Source of the DNA: Alternaria dauci
Taxonomy: Eukaryota; Ascomycota; Dothideomycetes; Pleosporales; Pleosporaceae
Direction of reading: 5' to 3'
Length of the DNA: 64,000 nt
NCBI RefSeq assembly: GCF_042100115.1
Contig: NC_091272.1
Location: forward strand, 4,960,001-5,024,000
The first letter of the stretch is position 1. Every line of letters begins with the position of its first letter. A program made the translations under genes and the position numbers. Below are positions 21,330-31,689 of this stretch, in pieces. The notes beneath the pieces were generated by a model. It was not told the DNA's origin. It worked only from the letters and a program-made list of their open reading frames with translations, and ran no database searches.

Positions 21330-22635
21330 ATGCACGTGTTTACTCGTGTCTTGGCTCTGGCTGTGGGCGTAGTCCCATTCCTTGCGCAGGCAGCACCACT
21401 TGCAGCCCGCTCTTCCGACGATGTGCTCGCTGGGCGATACATCGTTCAGCTCATGCCAAACGTTGATGTCGCAACGATCACTGCTCATCATAAGAAGATT
21501 CGCAGTATAAGGCGTCGAGATGACGTCAGCGTGGCCGCGAGTATCGACCGAGAGTACGACTTTGGAGACTTCAAGGGTTACTCAGGATCGTTTGACCCAG
21601 CTGCCATCGCTGAGTTGGAGGCTATGCCTGAAGTTCTTCACATTGAGAAAGACTCCATCATGTACACTACGGCTCTTGTAACACGTATGTGCCTTGTATC
21701 CTCCAGCAATCAGCCAAAACCCTTCCATCTTCAGAGTATATTGCTAACGACTAGCAGAGAACACCGCACCGTGGGGTCTTGGACGCATCTCGTCAAAAGC
21801 GAAAGGTGCTAATAGCTACATATATGACTCAACTGCTGGTTCGGGCACCTACTCATATGTGGTTGATAGTGGAATTCGTACAACTCATGTCGAATTCGAA
21901 GGTCGCGCGTCCTGGGGGTTCAACGCGGTCGGCACCGACAATACTGACACCTTTGGTCATGGCACCCATGTAGCCGGTATTATTGGTGCGAAGACCTACG
22001 GCGTCGCCAAAAAGACAAATCTCATCGCGGTCAAAGTCTTTCAAGGCGAGACGGCATCTACGTCCACTATACTGAGTGGTTTTAGCTGGGCGGTGAACGA
22101 TATCATCACCAAAGGCCGACAGGCTTCTGCCGTGATCAACCTATCGCTTGGTGGCCCGGCGTCTTCAACCCTGGACAGGGCCGTAGCAGCAGCATTAAAC
22201 CAAGGCGTGTTGGCTGTCGCCGCTGCGGGTAACGACAACCAGTCGGCGGATACTCAATCTCCATGCCGCGCTCCCGAGGCTCTCTGCGTCGGAAGCGTCT
22301 CATCGAATGATGCCCGTTCGTCTTTTTCCAACTACGGATCTGCCATAGACATCTGGGCTCCTGGATCAGATATCCTATCCACATGGCACACTTCAGATAC
22401 AGCCACATCAACACAGAGTGGTACCTCAGCATCTGCGCCGTATGTGTCTGGACTAGTGTCCTATATCCGTGGTCTTGAGGGATTGTCCATTGGTCCAGTG
22501 GTCAAGGCAAGAGTTCTGGCTTTGGCCACATATATACCCCCAGTGTGCACGTTTGATCCAGCGAGCGGACAATACACCTGTCCTGACTTGTCGAAGGAAC
22601 CCAGCGTAGTGGCATACAATGGAAATGGACGCTGA
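21330..22635 (+). CDS. Secreted subtilisin-like serine protease (S8, proteinase K type)
   Basis: Two exons (21330-21684 and 21758-22635; 73-nt intron ending CTAACGACTAGCAG) encode a 410-residue preproenzyme. A signal peptide (MHVFTRVLALAVGVVPFLAQA) is followed by an inhibitor I9 propeptide (AGRYIVQLMPN) up to about residue 118, and then the catalytic domain (QNTAPWGLGRIS). The triad is intact: D155 in YVVDSG, H186 in HGTHVAG, S342 in SGTSASAP; the spacings (31 and 156) match proteinase K. The oxyanion Asn is in AAAGNDNQ. The serine motif reads S-G-T-S-A-S-A-P instead of the common N-G-T-S-M-A-x-P, which may alter the substrate pocket. The role is extracellular protein degradation for nutrition or host tissue attack. 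Confidence 0.95.
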
Positions 22636-23466
22636 AAGTTTAGCTGGAGGATCTGTTGCGTAAACAGACGAGTCGATAAGACAATGCCGTCGCGGTGGGT
22701 TTGCGAAATGCAGGTGTAGCGATATAGCTCCGCTTTGGCCTCGCAGACTTCCAAGGTTTGCTTGCAGCTCGGTGTTCCCCTCTGGGGAAATAGCGGGACC
22801 GAGCGAGCGTGTTAGCGCACCTTGGCGATTAAGCGGCGCTGTCGGAGACTGGTGTCTCCGATGACGTGCACTGGCCTCGTTCTCTCCAATCCACCTGCAG
22901 ATGCCATAACTTCTTTCCGTATCCTCTACCGTAGTCCACGTCAATGCATTTCATTCACGCTGAGGCTATTCTGCGTTCGGTACCAGCTTTTCTAGACCAT
23001 CGTTAATGGCTTCCTTGGCTGGCATGCCTCGATCCATGTGCTTCTAGTAGCACACGCCTTCAATGTTACGGATCATTGAGCGGCGAACAAGATGGGCCTG
23101 CCACTCAGAGACAATGTAGGCTCTAGCAGTTTTTTTAGAACTATCGCTGTACAAGACCTCAGGGTCATATCAGTATGTTGAGTATGTGCGCAGGTAAGAG
23201 GGCAATCAGAATTCAGGTAAGACGATGATGCATTGAACTACTGAGATGCTCTCAGTATAGCAGATTCGGCGGCTACGTCTTGTCCGCAGCGCGCCTGCTC
23301 ACGCAGTTTCGCCCGCAACCGATCCTCTAAGCGCACAGCAGCAACTGCGACCTGACTGCTAATTGGGCAGTCGTCACACAACGATGTGTGCCTGCGTTCA
23401 AGCTTACGTTCACGATGAGCATCTCACCACTATTTCCATCGCTACCGCACCCTGCAATCGCACGTC
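22636..23466. other. Gene-free stretch
   Basis: 831 bases between the protease stop and the next candidate gene. Only short unsupported open frames are seen. Confidence 0.55.
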
Positions 23467-24686
23467 ATGGCCATGATCATTGATGCAATTTCAACACATG
23501 GAATACGAGGAGCCATCAGATCTCTGCTCTCGCCACAGAACACGACTAGCGATCGTACCGAAGAACATACTCCACGATACGTATACGCACGCAAGAAATA
23601 CGAAAGCGGAAGAAAGGGACGGACATGTGTCTATCGGATCGGCGACGAATATACAAACCGTGGCGGACGCAAAGTCAGGCTATACGTCAATGTAGAAGGC
23701 GCCAATCTCGACAAAGACGAGCGGCAAAGTTTCACCGGCGTTGAGCATGTTAGGGGCTCCAATATGGGCCGCAGCACGAGGCACAAGAAACACCAAACCC
23801 TAACAGCGCCAGATAGAGGGGAAAAAGCAAAGTACAGTTACAGGGGCTAAGTGTCAGACCTTGCGATCTAAGCGATGACGGTTCTGACAGGCGTTCTAAG
23901 AGCGATGGCACGGCGCCGTCTAAAGCTAAGGACTTGAGCCCAAGCTCGAATAAAAATTCCGTCGTACTTCGGCCCGTTAATGATCGAAAGCGTTCACGTC
24001 GCGAGCCGCACAGTGATCGGCGTGGAGGAGTGGGCGTGGTGGAGCGCCGTCAGTCTTCAAGTCGGACCCTTAGACGGCATAAGGCTAATCGATCCGGGGA
24101 TCGATTGTCGCGAGAAAGACCTGTACAGAACGAACCAGGAGACTATTGCTCAGGCGCGCTTCCAATTCCACAACATCAACTGGATCGACTGAGCCTGGAA
24201 GCAGCGCCAACAGAACCTTTGGGAAATCTGCCGGGAACGACTACTGATTCTGTCGTCTCAGAAGCGCCTGGGAACCCGTTCAGGCAACCAGGCCTGACTT
24301 CACAAGAGTCATCAGATCTGGTCTTTGGCACAGGCTGCGAGACGGCATCACGGAGGAAGCTACGAGCGGGTCGCTTAGACGATCGCGTTGCGCAAGACGT
24401 GCATGAGATTGTACCACACCCTGTACGCGATCATCCGCTAGGCGATGCCGAACAGAAGACGGAAGCACGTAGACCGTCGCATAGGTCAGATACTGTGAAT
24501 CTCAAACACTTCCCATCCGGCGTCAGCGATGCGCCGAAGTCACAATCCTTTCCAAAGCAACCCTTACAACAACCTTCCCCCAGCATGTCTGGAATAGTCC
24601 ATGCTCAGGCCGGTGCGCCATCCTACCGCTTCTTATCAACAGCCACATCTGGTACGCCTCCTTACACGCCAGACAAAGACGAATAG
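23467..24686 (+). CDS. Possible disordered basic protein, unrecognised
   Basis: I propose two exons, 23467-23831 and 23891-24686, joined by a 59-nt intron (donor GTACAG, acceptor region TTCTGACAG), giving 386 residues. The join is in frame and links two long frames of similar character. The product starts MAMIIDAISTHGIRGAIRSL, is rich in Arg, Lys, Ser, Pro and Glu, has a short ordered-looking segment (RKVRLYVNVEG), and ends in a Ser/Pro-rich tail. No domain is recognised. The donor is not the favoured fungal type, so the gene model is uncertain. Confidence 0.4.
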
Positions 24687-25028
24687 AATCAGAAGTAGGG
24701 CGACAGCATAACACGGTGTAAATGTGCTGGTCAAGTAGCATGTGGACTCAGACGGGAAGCTTGCATAGAGAAGAGAAATTGGGGTATTACTCTAACGCCT
24801 GTAAACAATGGCAACATGATAGGCAATTCAGTTCAATCCAGGTCCTCAATATCAGCCCCTCATACCCATTGTTCGTCACGGTGTTTTCTGCACCTCTTCG
24901 TCCAATTGCTTGTCCAGTGGATCACTCCCGCTATGCTCGTTGATATCGTCGGTTAGATTTTGATATTCCTGTATTGCATCAGCTCAGCCTTGGTTCCGAC
25001 GACTCTCGCGACTCCTGTGCGGCCGGGG
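24687..25028. other. Short convergent intergenic stretch
   Basis: 342 bases between two convergent gene ends; nothing further recognised. Confidence 0.55.
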
Positions 25029-25876
25029 TTAAAATGAACTTTGTGCCCTGACGACAGGATAGTCCGTGTCCTCGATGTCGGGATATGGATTATTTACCAG
25101 AAACTGTCCCATTTGCCAGTTCTACAGTCGGTTAGCTCGTTGATGCTCCCAGGCCTGGAAGTTTCCAACATACCAGGCATCCGCCCTCAACATAGTGCCT
25201 CCACCCCTCTGAGGACCCTAGGTATACCAAGACCTCCCATGGCAGCTCCTCGCTGTCAAATTCCCAAATCGTCATGTATTGATATACTGACGCCTTGTCC
25301 ACTTGTTTGTGTGTCTGGTCTTGGATCTTGGATACGTGCTCGAGCTTGAAGACGCGTGTGCGGAGTAATTCAGAGTTCTTGAGCATTCCAGTTATAAACT
25401 CCCCTGTGAACCAATCTAAAAATTCGTCATGTAGTCCTGGGGTGGGTTGCCATAGAACTACCATCCACATTTGGACATCGTGGACATCTGGTACAGGGCG
25501 TGAGTTGCCATAGTATTTACATGTGTAATGATCTTGGGATACACGTACCGCCGCGCCATTCAGCACCATGCCCTTTGAATTGCTCAGAGTAGACCCGTGT
25601 GTCTATTGACGCCTCTTTCGGAAGTTTGTCCAAGGCCGGGCATAGCAGCGCATCCAACTCTTGCGCACTTTGGTGTACGGGTACATCGTAGATGGTCATG
25701 AGTTTGCCTTCGATCGGAGCTACCTCTTGGAATGTACCATCTTCCACCTTCTCTGCATGACGGGCTGTGGAGTTGGTTTTTGCAAGGGCAGCAGGAATAT
25801 GTGTACCCTCGTACCACCGATTCGCGACCGCGACATCTTCGCCTAAGTCCACCCAAGCACAGGCGATCCTTGACAT
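25029..25876 (-). CDS. EthD-like dimeric alpha-beta barrel protein
   Basis: Three exons (25549-25876, 25174-25487, 25029-25121) give 244 residues. Introns are 61 and 52 nt; the second has a perfect GTATGT donor and GCTAAC branch. The protein holds two ferredoxin-like modules: MSRIACAWVDLGEDVAVANR with WYEGTHIPA, and VQMWMVVLWQPTPGLHDEFL with YMTIWEFDSEELPWEVL and EGWRHYVEGGC. Such EthD-like proteins are often found near oxidative or polyketide pathways, where they act as small cyclases or in aromatic breakdown, but many have no known substrate. The ATG at 25876 sits in a good context (GGAAAAATGTC). Reading through the second intron suggests a frameshifted end; the spliced form ends VRAQSSF and is preferred. 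Confidence 0.75.
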
Positions 25877-28087
25877 TTTTCCGTTTGCAATTCGTGTTGG
25901 TTTCGGTCCTGCGAACGTGATAAGAAGGGATGAATGCAGATGGGTAAGCAAATTGATTGAATAGGGCACGAGGTAGGTTAACGCAGCGGCCAAGCACACT
26001 TGGGCACAAGGAGACGAACACCTAGACTCCGCCACAAAAGTTTTGCCCTAGCCCCTAATGCTGATGCTCTTCAGTAAGGAATTACCTCATAGGGACAAGT
26101 TGATGCCCTCTCTGCCGAAGGCGTTCCCCCAAGTGGTGCGGTGTCTGACGGCCCGTCTAGGCGCGGCCTGGGACCACGAGTGTCTCCGCAGTGATGCCGG
26201 GGAAGTCCGCATTGCCGAAACTCAATCCCACAGCGATTGGCGCAAAGTCCGAAACTTTGTAGTTCACGACCAGATTCTAATTGACGCGATGGAGAATGGG
26301 ACCGTGAGATCATCGTGCGCTGATAGGTATCGGTCGAAATATCGAACGATTGCTCGAGTCATATGATTAGTTAAGTGCGGCCCAGATATAGGGTTCGTGC
26401 GCAGGTAGACCGATGGGCGATCACATGTCAGAAACGGCAGGTTGGGCAGACAGGAATCAGGAAACGTGGCCATCCGATTCGCACGCAATGGCTCACTGAT
26501 ACCAGAAGCATGCTTCGATCTGTTATACAAAGGATCGCTCAAAATACAGGAACGCCGACCAGAAAGTCTTGCAAGAGATGATCGGAAAACCTTGACAAGC
26601 CACCAAAGTTTCTTGCGACTAGATCCCGCGTCGTACGCTACATCACGTTTGTTGTAAGGTCCAGACGTTAAAACTAAATGGAATTGTGGGTATTGTCCCA
26701 CTCGTAGAAACGGCAGTATCCACCATCCCCAGATCTGCCATCTGTTGAGCGCATTACTCTTCATGCTTCTCTTCCAGCATAATACCATCTGCAATGACCA
26801 TGCGCGCCTAGTTCTCGTGTGAAGTTCATGTCACTCCTTAGGAAATCATGATTGGCCCGTTCATATGCAGGAGCATAGCAGTTGAATTGACGGTTATCTA
26901 AGTGGTATATGCGATAGTGGTGTCGAAGGTCGGTCGTGCGTGAGTGTTTCTTGTTGCAGTCGTGGTGTTGGCAGATGTAAACCTTTTAGGTCCCGATGTG
27001 ATGAGGAATCTCCGTCGACTTGATCTGAGCATCATGATAAAACTTGCAGTGCAGTTTCCGTTGTACGCTTGGGTGGGAGACCAGATACGATACCTACCTA
27101 ACAATAGCGTGGTGTCCTTTCACCACTTTGGTGTGTGTACCTAAGTTGGAACTCTCGTTGTACGGGCTCGATGCAGAACGTCAGTTGGCAGGGTGTGGGC
27201 ATTTTGTTAGGGGACCTTAACCACAAGCATATTGCGAGCGACGATGATGCGACAGAAGAACGATGGTGTTGGTGATGGCGCTGATGGGCTTAGAGCAACG
27301 CGAGGGGGAAAGTGGGGCAGCGCATTCAACCCATACCGCATCATGGCTCTTCCTTTTATAGTTTCCTGCAGGCGAGGTCCGGCCCAACCAACACCACCAA
27401 CTTGTGTCGTTCCTCGCCACAGCGCAGGTACACCCAGAGTGTGTTGCCAAGGCCCTGGAACTGGCATTTTGGTAATTATCTCGATCGAATCGCCCCTTAG
27501 AACTTCGCAGCAGTACACAATGTTCGACGTTCAATATTCCGAACCTTGGTGTGAACAGCAACACAGGGATTGCGCTTCTGGCGCACGTCACGACTCGACA
27601 ACTGTCGCTACCTAGCGAGTCTCAACACTGCTATGAGCGGTTCCTCCTCTTCTGCTCCGGCAGTCTGTTCTGTGCTCAATACTCCGCTGGAGCTGCCCTG
27701 CCTACTGGTTCTCAGGGGATCTGGTGGGAACAATGTTTCTGCCGCTGCTGAACCCAATGTAGTAACTTTGGTCTATGCAAGAGAGGGATAGACTTCACCT
27801 TTACTACATGGAACACGCCCTTTCCTGACATTCAGGCCTGATCCATTGTACTGGGACGATGGATCTCAACGGAGCATATGCCCTTTGTTCCGTTGTGTTG
27901 GAGTGGGCGGAGAAGCGCGGGAAACACCAAGGGCGGCCCTTCACTGACTACTGCAGACAAGTTGGTCAGGCGTGTGATCTTCCAACTTTCACCTACATTT
28001 CGTCGTTTATCAAGGTACTATAAAAGCAGTGCTTAACAGCATGGATTCAACGACCGCGCCTTGTACTCACCCGAGTCCCCTCTCAAG
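25877..28087. other. 2.2-kb stretch without a confident gene
   Basis: Open frames occur on both strands, for example 26264-26794 (minus) and 26058-26366 (plus), and a minus-strand piece near 26170-26280 reads NYKVSDFAPIAVGLSFGNAD. None can be assembled into a gene, and the pieces on the minus strand could be remnants. The right end is the promoter of the flavin oxidase gene. Confidence 0.45.
28019..28025 (+). promoter_or_regulatory. TATA box of the BBE-type oxidase gene
   Basis: TATAAAA lies 69 bases upstream of the start codon at 28088, a consensus box at a plausible distance. Confidence 0.5.
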
Positions 28088-29668
28088 ATGCTACGCAGAG
28101 TTCAATTGGCAGCGAGCGGCCTGATGGCCTGCTTCGCTACTGCATTGCCCTCCTCAAACTCATCCAGTGGAGCTCTCGAGCTCTTCGAGTCTTCATTGAG
28201 TGATCTCGCGGAAGTCTACTACCCAGGCTCGGATGAATTTGCCAATGCTACCGTACGATGGGGCGCAGGGCAAACTCCACACTACGATATGATCGTGAAG
28301 GTCGCAACGGAGGAAGATGTACAAGAGGCTGTGAGTACATGCCTACTCCAATACCCGTGCGCCTCAGCTAATTAGAGGACAGATCTTGTACGCCAATGTC
28401 AACAACAAGCCATTTCACGCCATTTCGGGCGCTCACGCGACGACGACCTACCTCAACAACATCACCAATGCTGTTGGTATCTATCTGCGGGGTATGAACG
28501 ACATCTTTATCGCCGATGACGGAGACACTGCTCTCATTCAGGGTGGCATCCTCAATGGCGATGTCATTGACTTTCTCTGGGCCCGTGACAAGCAAACGAT
28601 GACAACAGCCTGTGCTTGCGTTGGCTACATCTCTCCCATACTAGGTGGCGGCCATGGCTGGAACCAAGGCCGCTACGGCCTGGCATCTGATCAGCTCGTT
28701 TCGGCGCGCATGGTTCTCGCAAACGGCACCGCCATCACTGTCAACGAGAGCAACCCGGACCTGTTTTGGGCGATACGCGGTGCTGGTCATAATTTTGGCA
28801 TCGTCACTCAGGCTGAGATCAAGATCTATGACAAGAAGCCAGATGTGGATCAGTGGGCCGTCAGCGGCTACTTTTATACACACGATAGGATGGAGGATGT
28901 TGTAGCAGTGGCAAACAGCTGGATGACGATGGCCAACAGATCAGTAAGCCTAGAGCATTACGTCGTGTTCTCTTTCGACCCTGAGGTAGACCCGGTAAAT
29001 GTGAGTATACGTCCCTTGCTCTGCTTATACACCACAACTAATGTCACTAGCCCATCGTCATCATCTGGGTGATCTACCAAGGCGCAGATACCGTCCCAAC
29101 GCAATACACCGACCCTCTTGTCGCACTTTCACCCATCTCTACCGACTCCGGCGTGACCGATCTCGCCGGTGTGAGCAAGTACACAGGCGCTGACCGCGAC
29201 GGTCCATCCTGCACCAAAGGCTACACCCGCTCCCTAGTCCCAGTGTCAGCAGACACATACGACAATCCTTCTCTCCGTAAAGTCCTCGACATAATGACAT
29301 CCTTCCCTCCAGAATTCCGCAGTTCAGCCGTCCTATTAGAAAGCTATTCTACCAATCGCGTTGGCCAGATACCTAGCGATAGCACAGCATACCCGGACCG
29401 AGATGGCCAGCTGTTGTTCTCGCCCTTTATGACATACGAGAAGAATGCTAGTTTGGATGCAGCAGCATGGGGTTTCGCGGGTGAGATACGCGATGCTTTG
29501 ATCGAGGGGACAAACAAAACATACGAAGCTTACATCAATTACGCGAGGGGAGATGAGACGACGGAGGAGCTGTATGGGAATGAAGCGTGGAGACTGGAGA
29601 AGTTGAGAAGGCTGAAAAAGGAGTATGACCCTTTTGGCCAGTTCAACTTCTTTGCTCCGATTCTGTGA
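28088..29668 (+). CDS. Secreted FAD-linked oxidase, berberine-bridge-enzyme type
   Basis: Three exons (28088-28330, 28383-29000, 29051-29668) encode 492 residues. A signal peptide (MLRRVQLAASGLMACFATA) is followed by a VAO-type FAD domain and a BBE C-terminal segment (EELYGNEAWRLEKLRRLKKE, then YDPFGQFNFFAP). The likely sites of bicovalent flavin attachment are H99 (SGAHATT) and C158 (CACVGYIS); their 59-residue spacing fits the family. GGGHGWNQGRYGLASDQLVS is the conserved FAD-binding block. Family members oxidise sugars, alkaloids or polyketide intermediates with O2; the substrate here is unknown. Secretion suggests oligosaccharide oxidation or a late metabolite step. Introns are 52 and 50 nt with GCTAAT and ACTAAT branch points, both in phase 0. 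Confidence 0.93.
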
Positions 29669-30077
29669 GCGACTTTGTTCAACCGCGGATGCCCGCGTTG
29701 GTCACCAAAGTAGTATAGCCTGTCCCCCAACAAAGATATTACACGTAGACGGTTAATTGCGCGTACTCAACTTGAGGTCTGCGCTTATTCAGGTGCTTAC
29801 TGATGGCTCGTCTAGCCGCATCTGCACAATACAGCCAATCTAGTCTGATCGCTTCCATGCTGCCGTATGACTCCGCACCCACCCAGTGCCCAACTATTGG
29901 ACTGCGCAGCACTCGAGGATCGATAGTGGCTGCCTTAGATGGCTCGTGGTGGCTGATGCATCCGGACGTGCGACGCGTGGACATGTTACAAGTAGATATA
30001 GAGAGAGCCCTAGACATCTGTAGTGGTATGCTGCGCTAGCACGCCATCCTTTCGAGTTCACTCATGCGATCGCAAAG
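29669..30077. other. Intergenic, 409 bases
   Basis: 3' flank of the oxidase gene and promoter of the next gene; nothing else recognised. Confidence 0.55.
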
Positions 30078-31097
30078 ATGTTCGGACAGCCGCTTGGATC
30101 TACACCATCAGGCGAAGACGACCGGATTTCACTTATGGACCCTTTGTTCACATTCAAGGCATTTGCAGATGAACAGAACCCATTCGACGCAATGACCGGA
30201 GCAATTACGACTGGTGAAGAGGTGTTTTCGGACGAGGCTATATCTCCCTCGAGTGTGTGGTCGGATTTGAGTCGTCCAAGCAGCAGCCCATCCTCGGCAC
30301 CAAGGACACAGCTGCCAAACGCCAGCTTACCAGTTCGCCGCCCATTGCTACCGTCGCACACATTCCCAACATATCGGTCTGAACGGCGTTCGGCAGGTCA
30401 GGAGTCGCAGGAAGCGAAGGAAGCAATACTTCAGCTTGCGCCGATAGAAGACCCAGCGAAGACGTTCAGGCTGGGGGCGCCTTTGATATACACCACCGGG
30501 ACGCGCAACATTCCACGATACCAATTGCAGCGACAATTTGATCTTGACGGATCTGTGTCCAAATTGCATATTCGCGCAGTTCCTCTACGCGAGACTCGGT
30601 CCCTTTCGGTACCGGGTACCCACGTACGACGAGATCGGAGAATCCGCTATAATGAGGAAGAAACGCTTTACAGCATGGATCTCTTTGAAATGCGCGGTCA
30701 AAAGGCTGGAACGCTCCCTGGTAGCATCCAGATGACTTCTGGAAAGTCACTTTGGGGCGGCGAGTGGACGCGTTTCTGGCATGTTACCAAGTGCAAGGCT
30801 CAACACCATGTTTGCGATTACAGAGGGGAGTGTGAGCCGGAGAAACACGTTCTGTATTGTGTCAAGAAAGGTGTGTGGGAGGATGCCGAGGGTGTAGTTG
30901 TTGCGCACGAAGAGAAGGAGGGGCTGGGAGCATGGTGGGCCAATCGACTGCTTGCGGAGAAAAGACTTGTATCGAATGGAGCAGGACGTGTTCTGGAGAT
31001 GACGGAAGAAACTGAGAAAGTTGGAAAGAAACGCGACTTGGTCATGGCGTGCTGGGTGATGAAGCTGTGGATAGCGGAACAACTTCGGTGGGAGTGA
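30078..31097 (+). CDS. Unrecognised fungal protein
   Basis: A single-exon frame of 339 residues with a good start context (GCAAAGATGTT). The N-terminal ~140 residues are Ser/Pro-rich and probably disordered. From about residue 145 a folded region follows: IYTTGTRNIPRYQLQRQFDL, ETLYSMDLFEMRGQKAGTLP, GGEWTRFWHVTKC and VLYCVKKGVWEDAEGVVVAH, with Cys/His residues (TKCKAQHHVCDYRGEC) that could bind a metal. The C-terminal helix carries RDLVMACWVMKLWIAE. The pattern of a conserved C-terminal domain behind a variable head is typical of a fungus-specific family, but I cannot name it. Confidence 0.75.
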   Translation: MFGQPLGSTPSGEDDRISLMDPLFTFKAFADEQNPFDAMTGAITTGEEVFSDEAISPSSVWSDLSRPSSSPSSAPRTQLPNASLPVRRPLLPSHTFPTYRSERRSAGQESQEAKEAILQLAPIEDPAKTFRLGAPLIYTTGTRNIPRYQLQRQFDLDGSVSKLHIRAVPLRETRSLSVPGTHVRRDRRIRYNEEETLYSMDLFEMRGQKAGTLPGSIQMTSGKSLWGGEWTRFWHVTKCKAQHHVCDYRGECEPEKHVLYCVKKGVWEDAEGVVVAHEEKEGLGAWWANRLLAEKRLVSNGAGRVLEMTEETEKVGKKRDLVMACWVMKLWIAEQLRWE

Positions 31098-31689
31098 GAT
31101 TGAGAGTTGTAGCGAGACGCCGAAACTAGCGCAGGAGGTGTAGAGTGGGACTAAAACAGCAATCCGTAACCTCTGTAGACTGTCTCTGCTATTGGGTGCA
31201 ACCTCGTGATGGCAGCATAAGCGCGAAGTGTTGCCGATGAAGATGGAGGGAATATGTTGCATCGTGTGGTACGTACCTGAGTAGGCATGGAATGCTGCGT
31301 GGACCCTGGCGGCATGTTTAAGGCTGTCAATACCCTGCATGCCACGATACTTGCGACTTGAGAGCTCTTCGTCTTGTTTCTCCCAAAAGCAATCACGTGC
31401 GACAGCAACGAAGATGGAATACGGAGTCGCGCAGATCAGGCGTGCGGATAGCGTGTCCTTCGGCGCGCCTGCCAGACCGAGCGCCACAGCCAAGGGGCGA
31501 GGCGCCACCGCCTCAATCCGCTCACGATTGCTAGCATCGTTACTCAGAGGGGCATTTGCGACTCGGGCACTTTTGAACTCCATGGCCCGGTTGTTTCTGT
31601 CTTGATGCCATCGTGTATTTCAATGCTCTGAACCACCCCCGGCCATCTTCCCAGCTGTACCCCGGGCGTTTGAAGCCCCCGTCGCCGCA
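31098..31689. other. Intergenic, 592 bases
   Basis: Promoter region of the glycosyltransferase gene. A long minus-strand frame across 30747-31583 is a shadow of the upstream gene extended into this region. Confidence 0.55.

Noticed and set aside
25122..25173. Apparent frameshift near the 3' end of the EthD-like gene (another frame reads YVGNFQAWEHQR)
   Set aside because: The segment is better explained as a 52-nt intron with GTATGT donor, GCTAAC branch and CTGTAG acceptor; splicing restores a sensible end.
26058..26800. Fragments on both strands, including a minus-strand piece NYKVSDFAPIAVGLSFGNAD
   Set aside because: Pieces look partly coding-like but cannot be joined into a frame, and I recognise no family. 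Noted as a possible relic only.
30747..31583. Minus-strand open frame of 278 codons
   Set aside because: Antisense to the C-terminal end of the 30078 gene and its 3' flank; no recognisable domain or splice sites.
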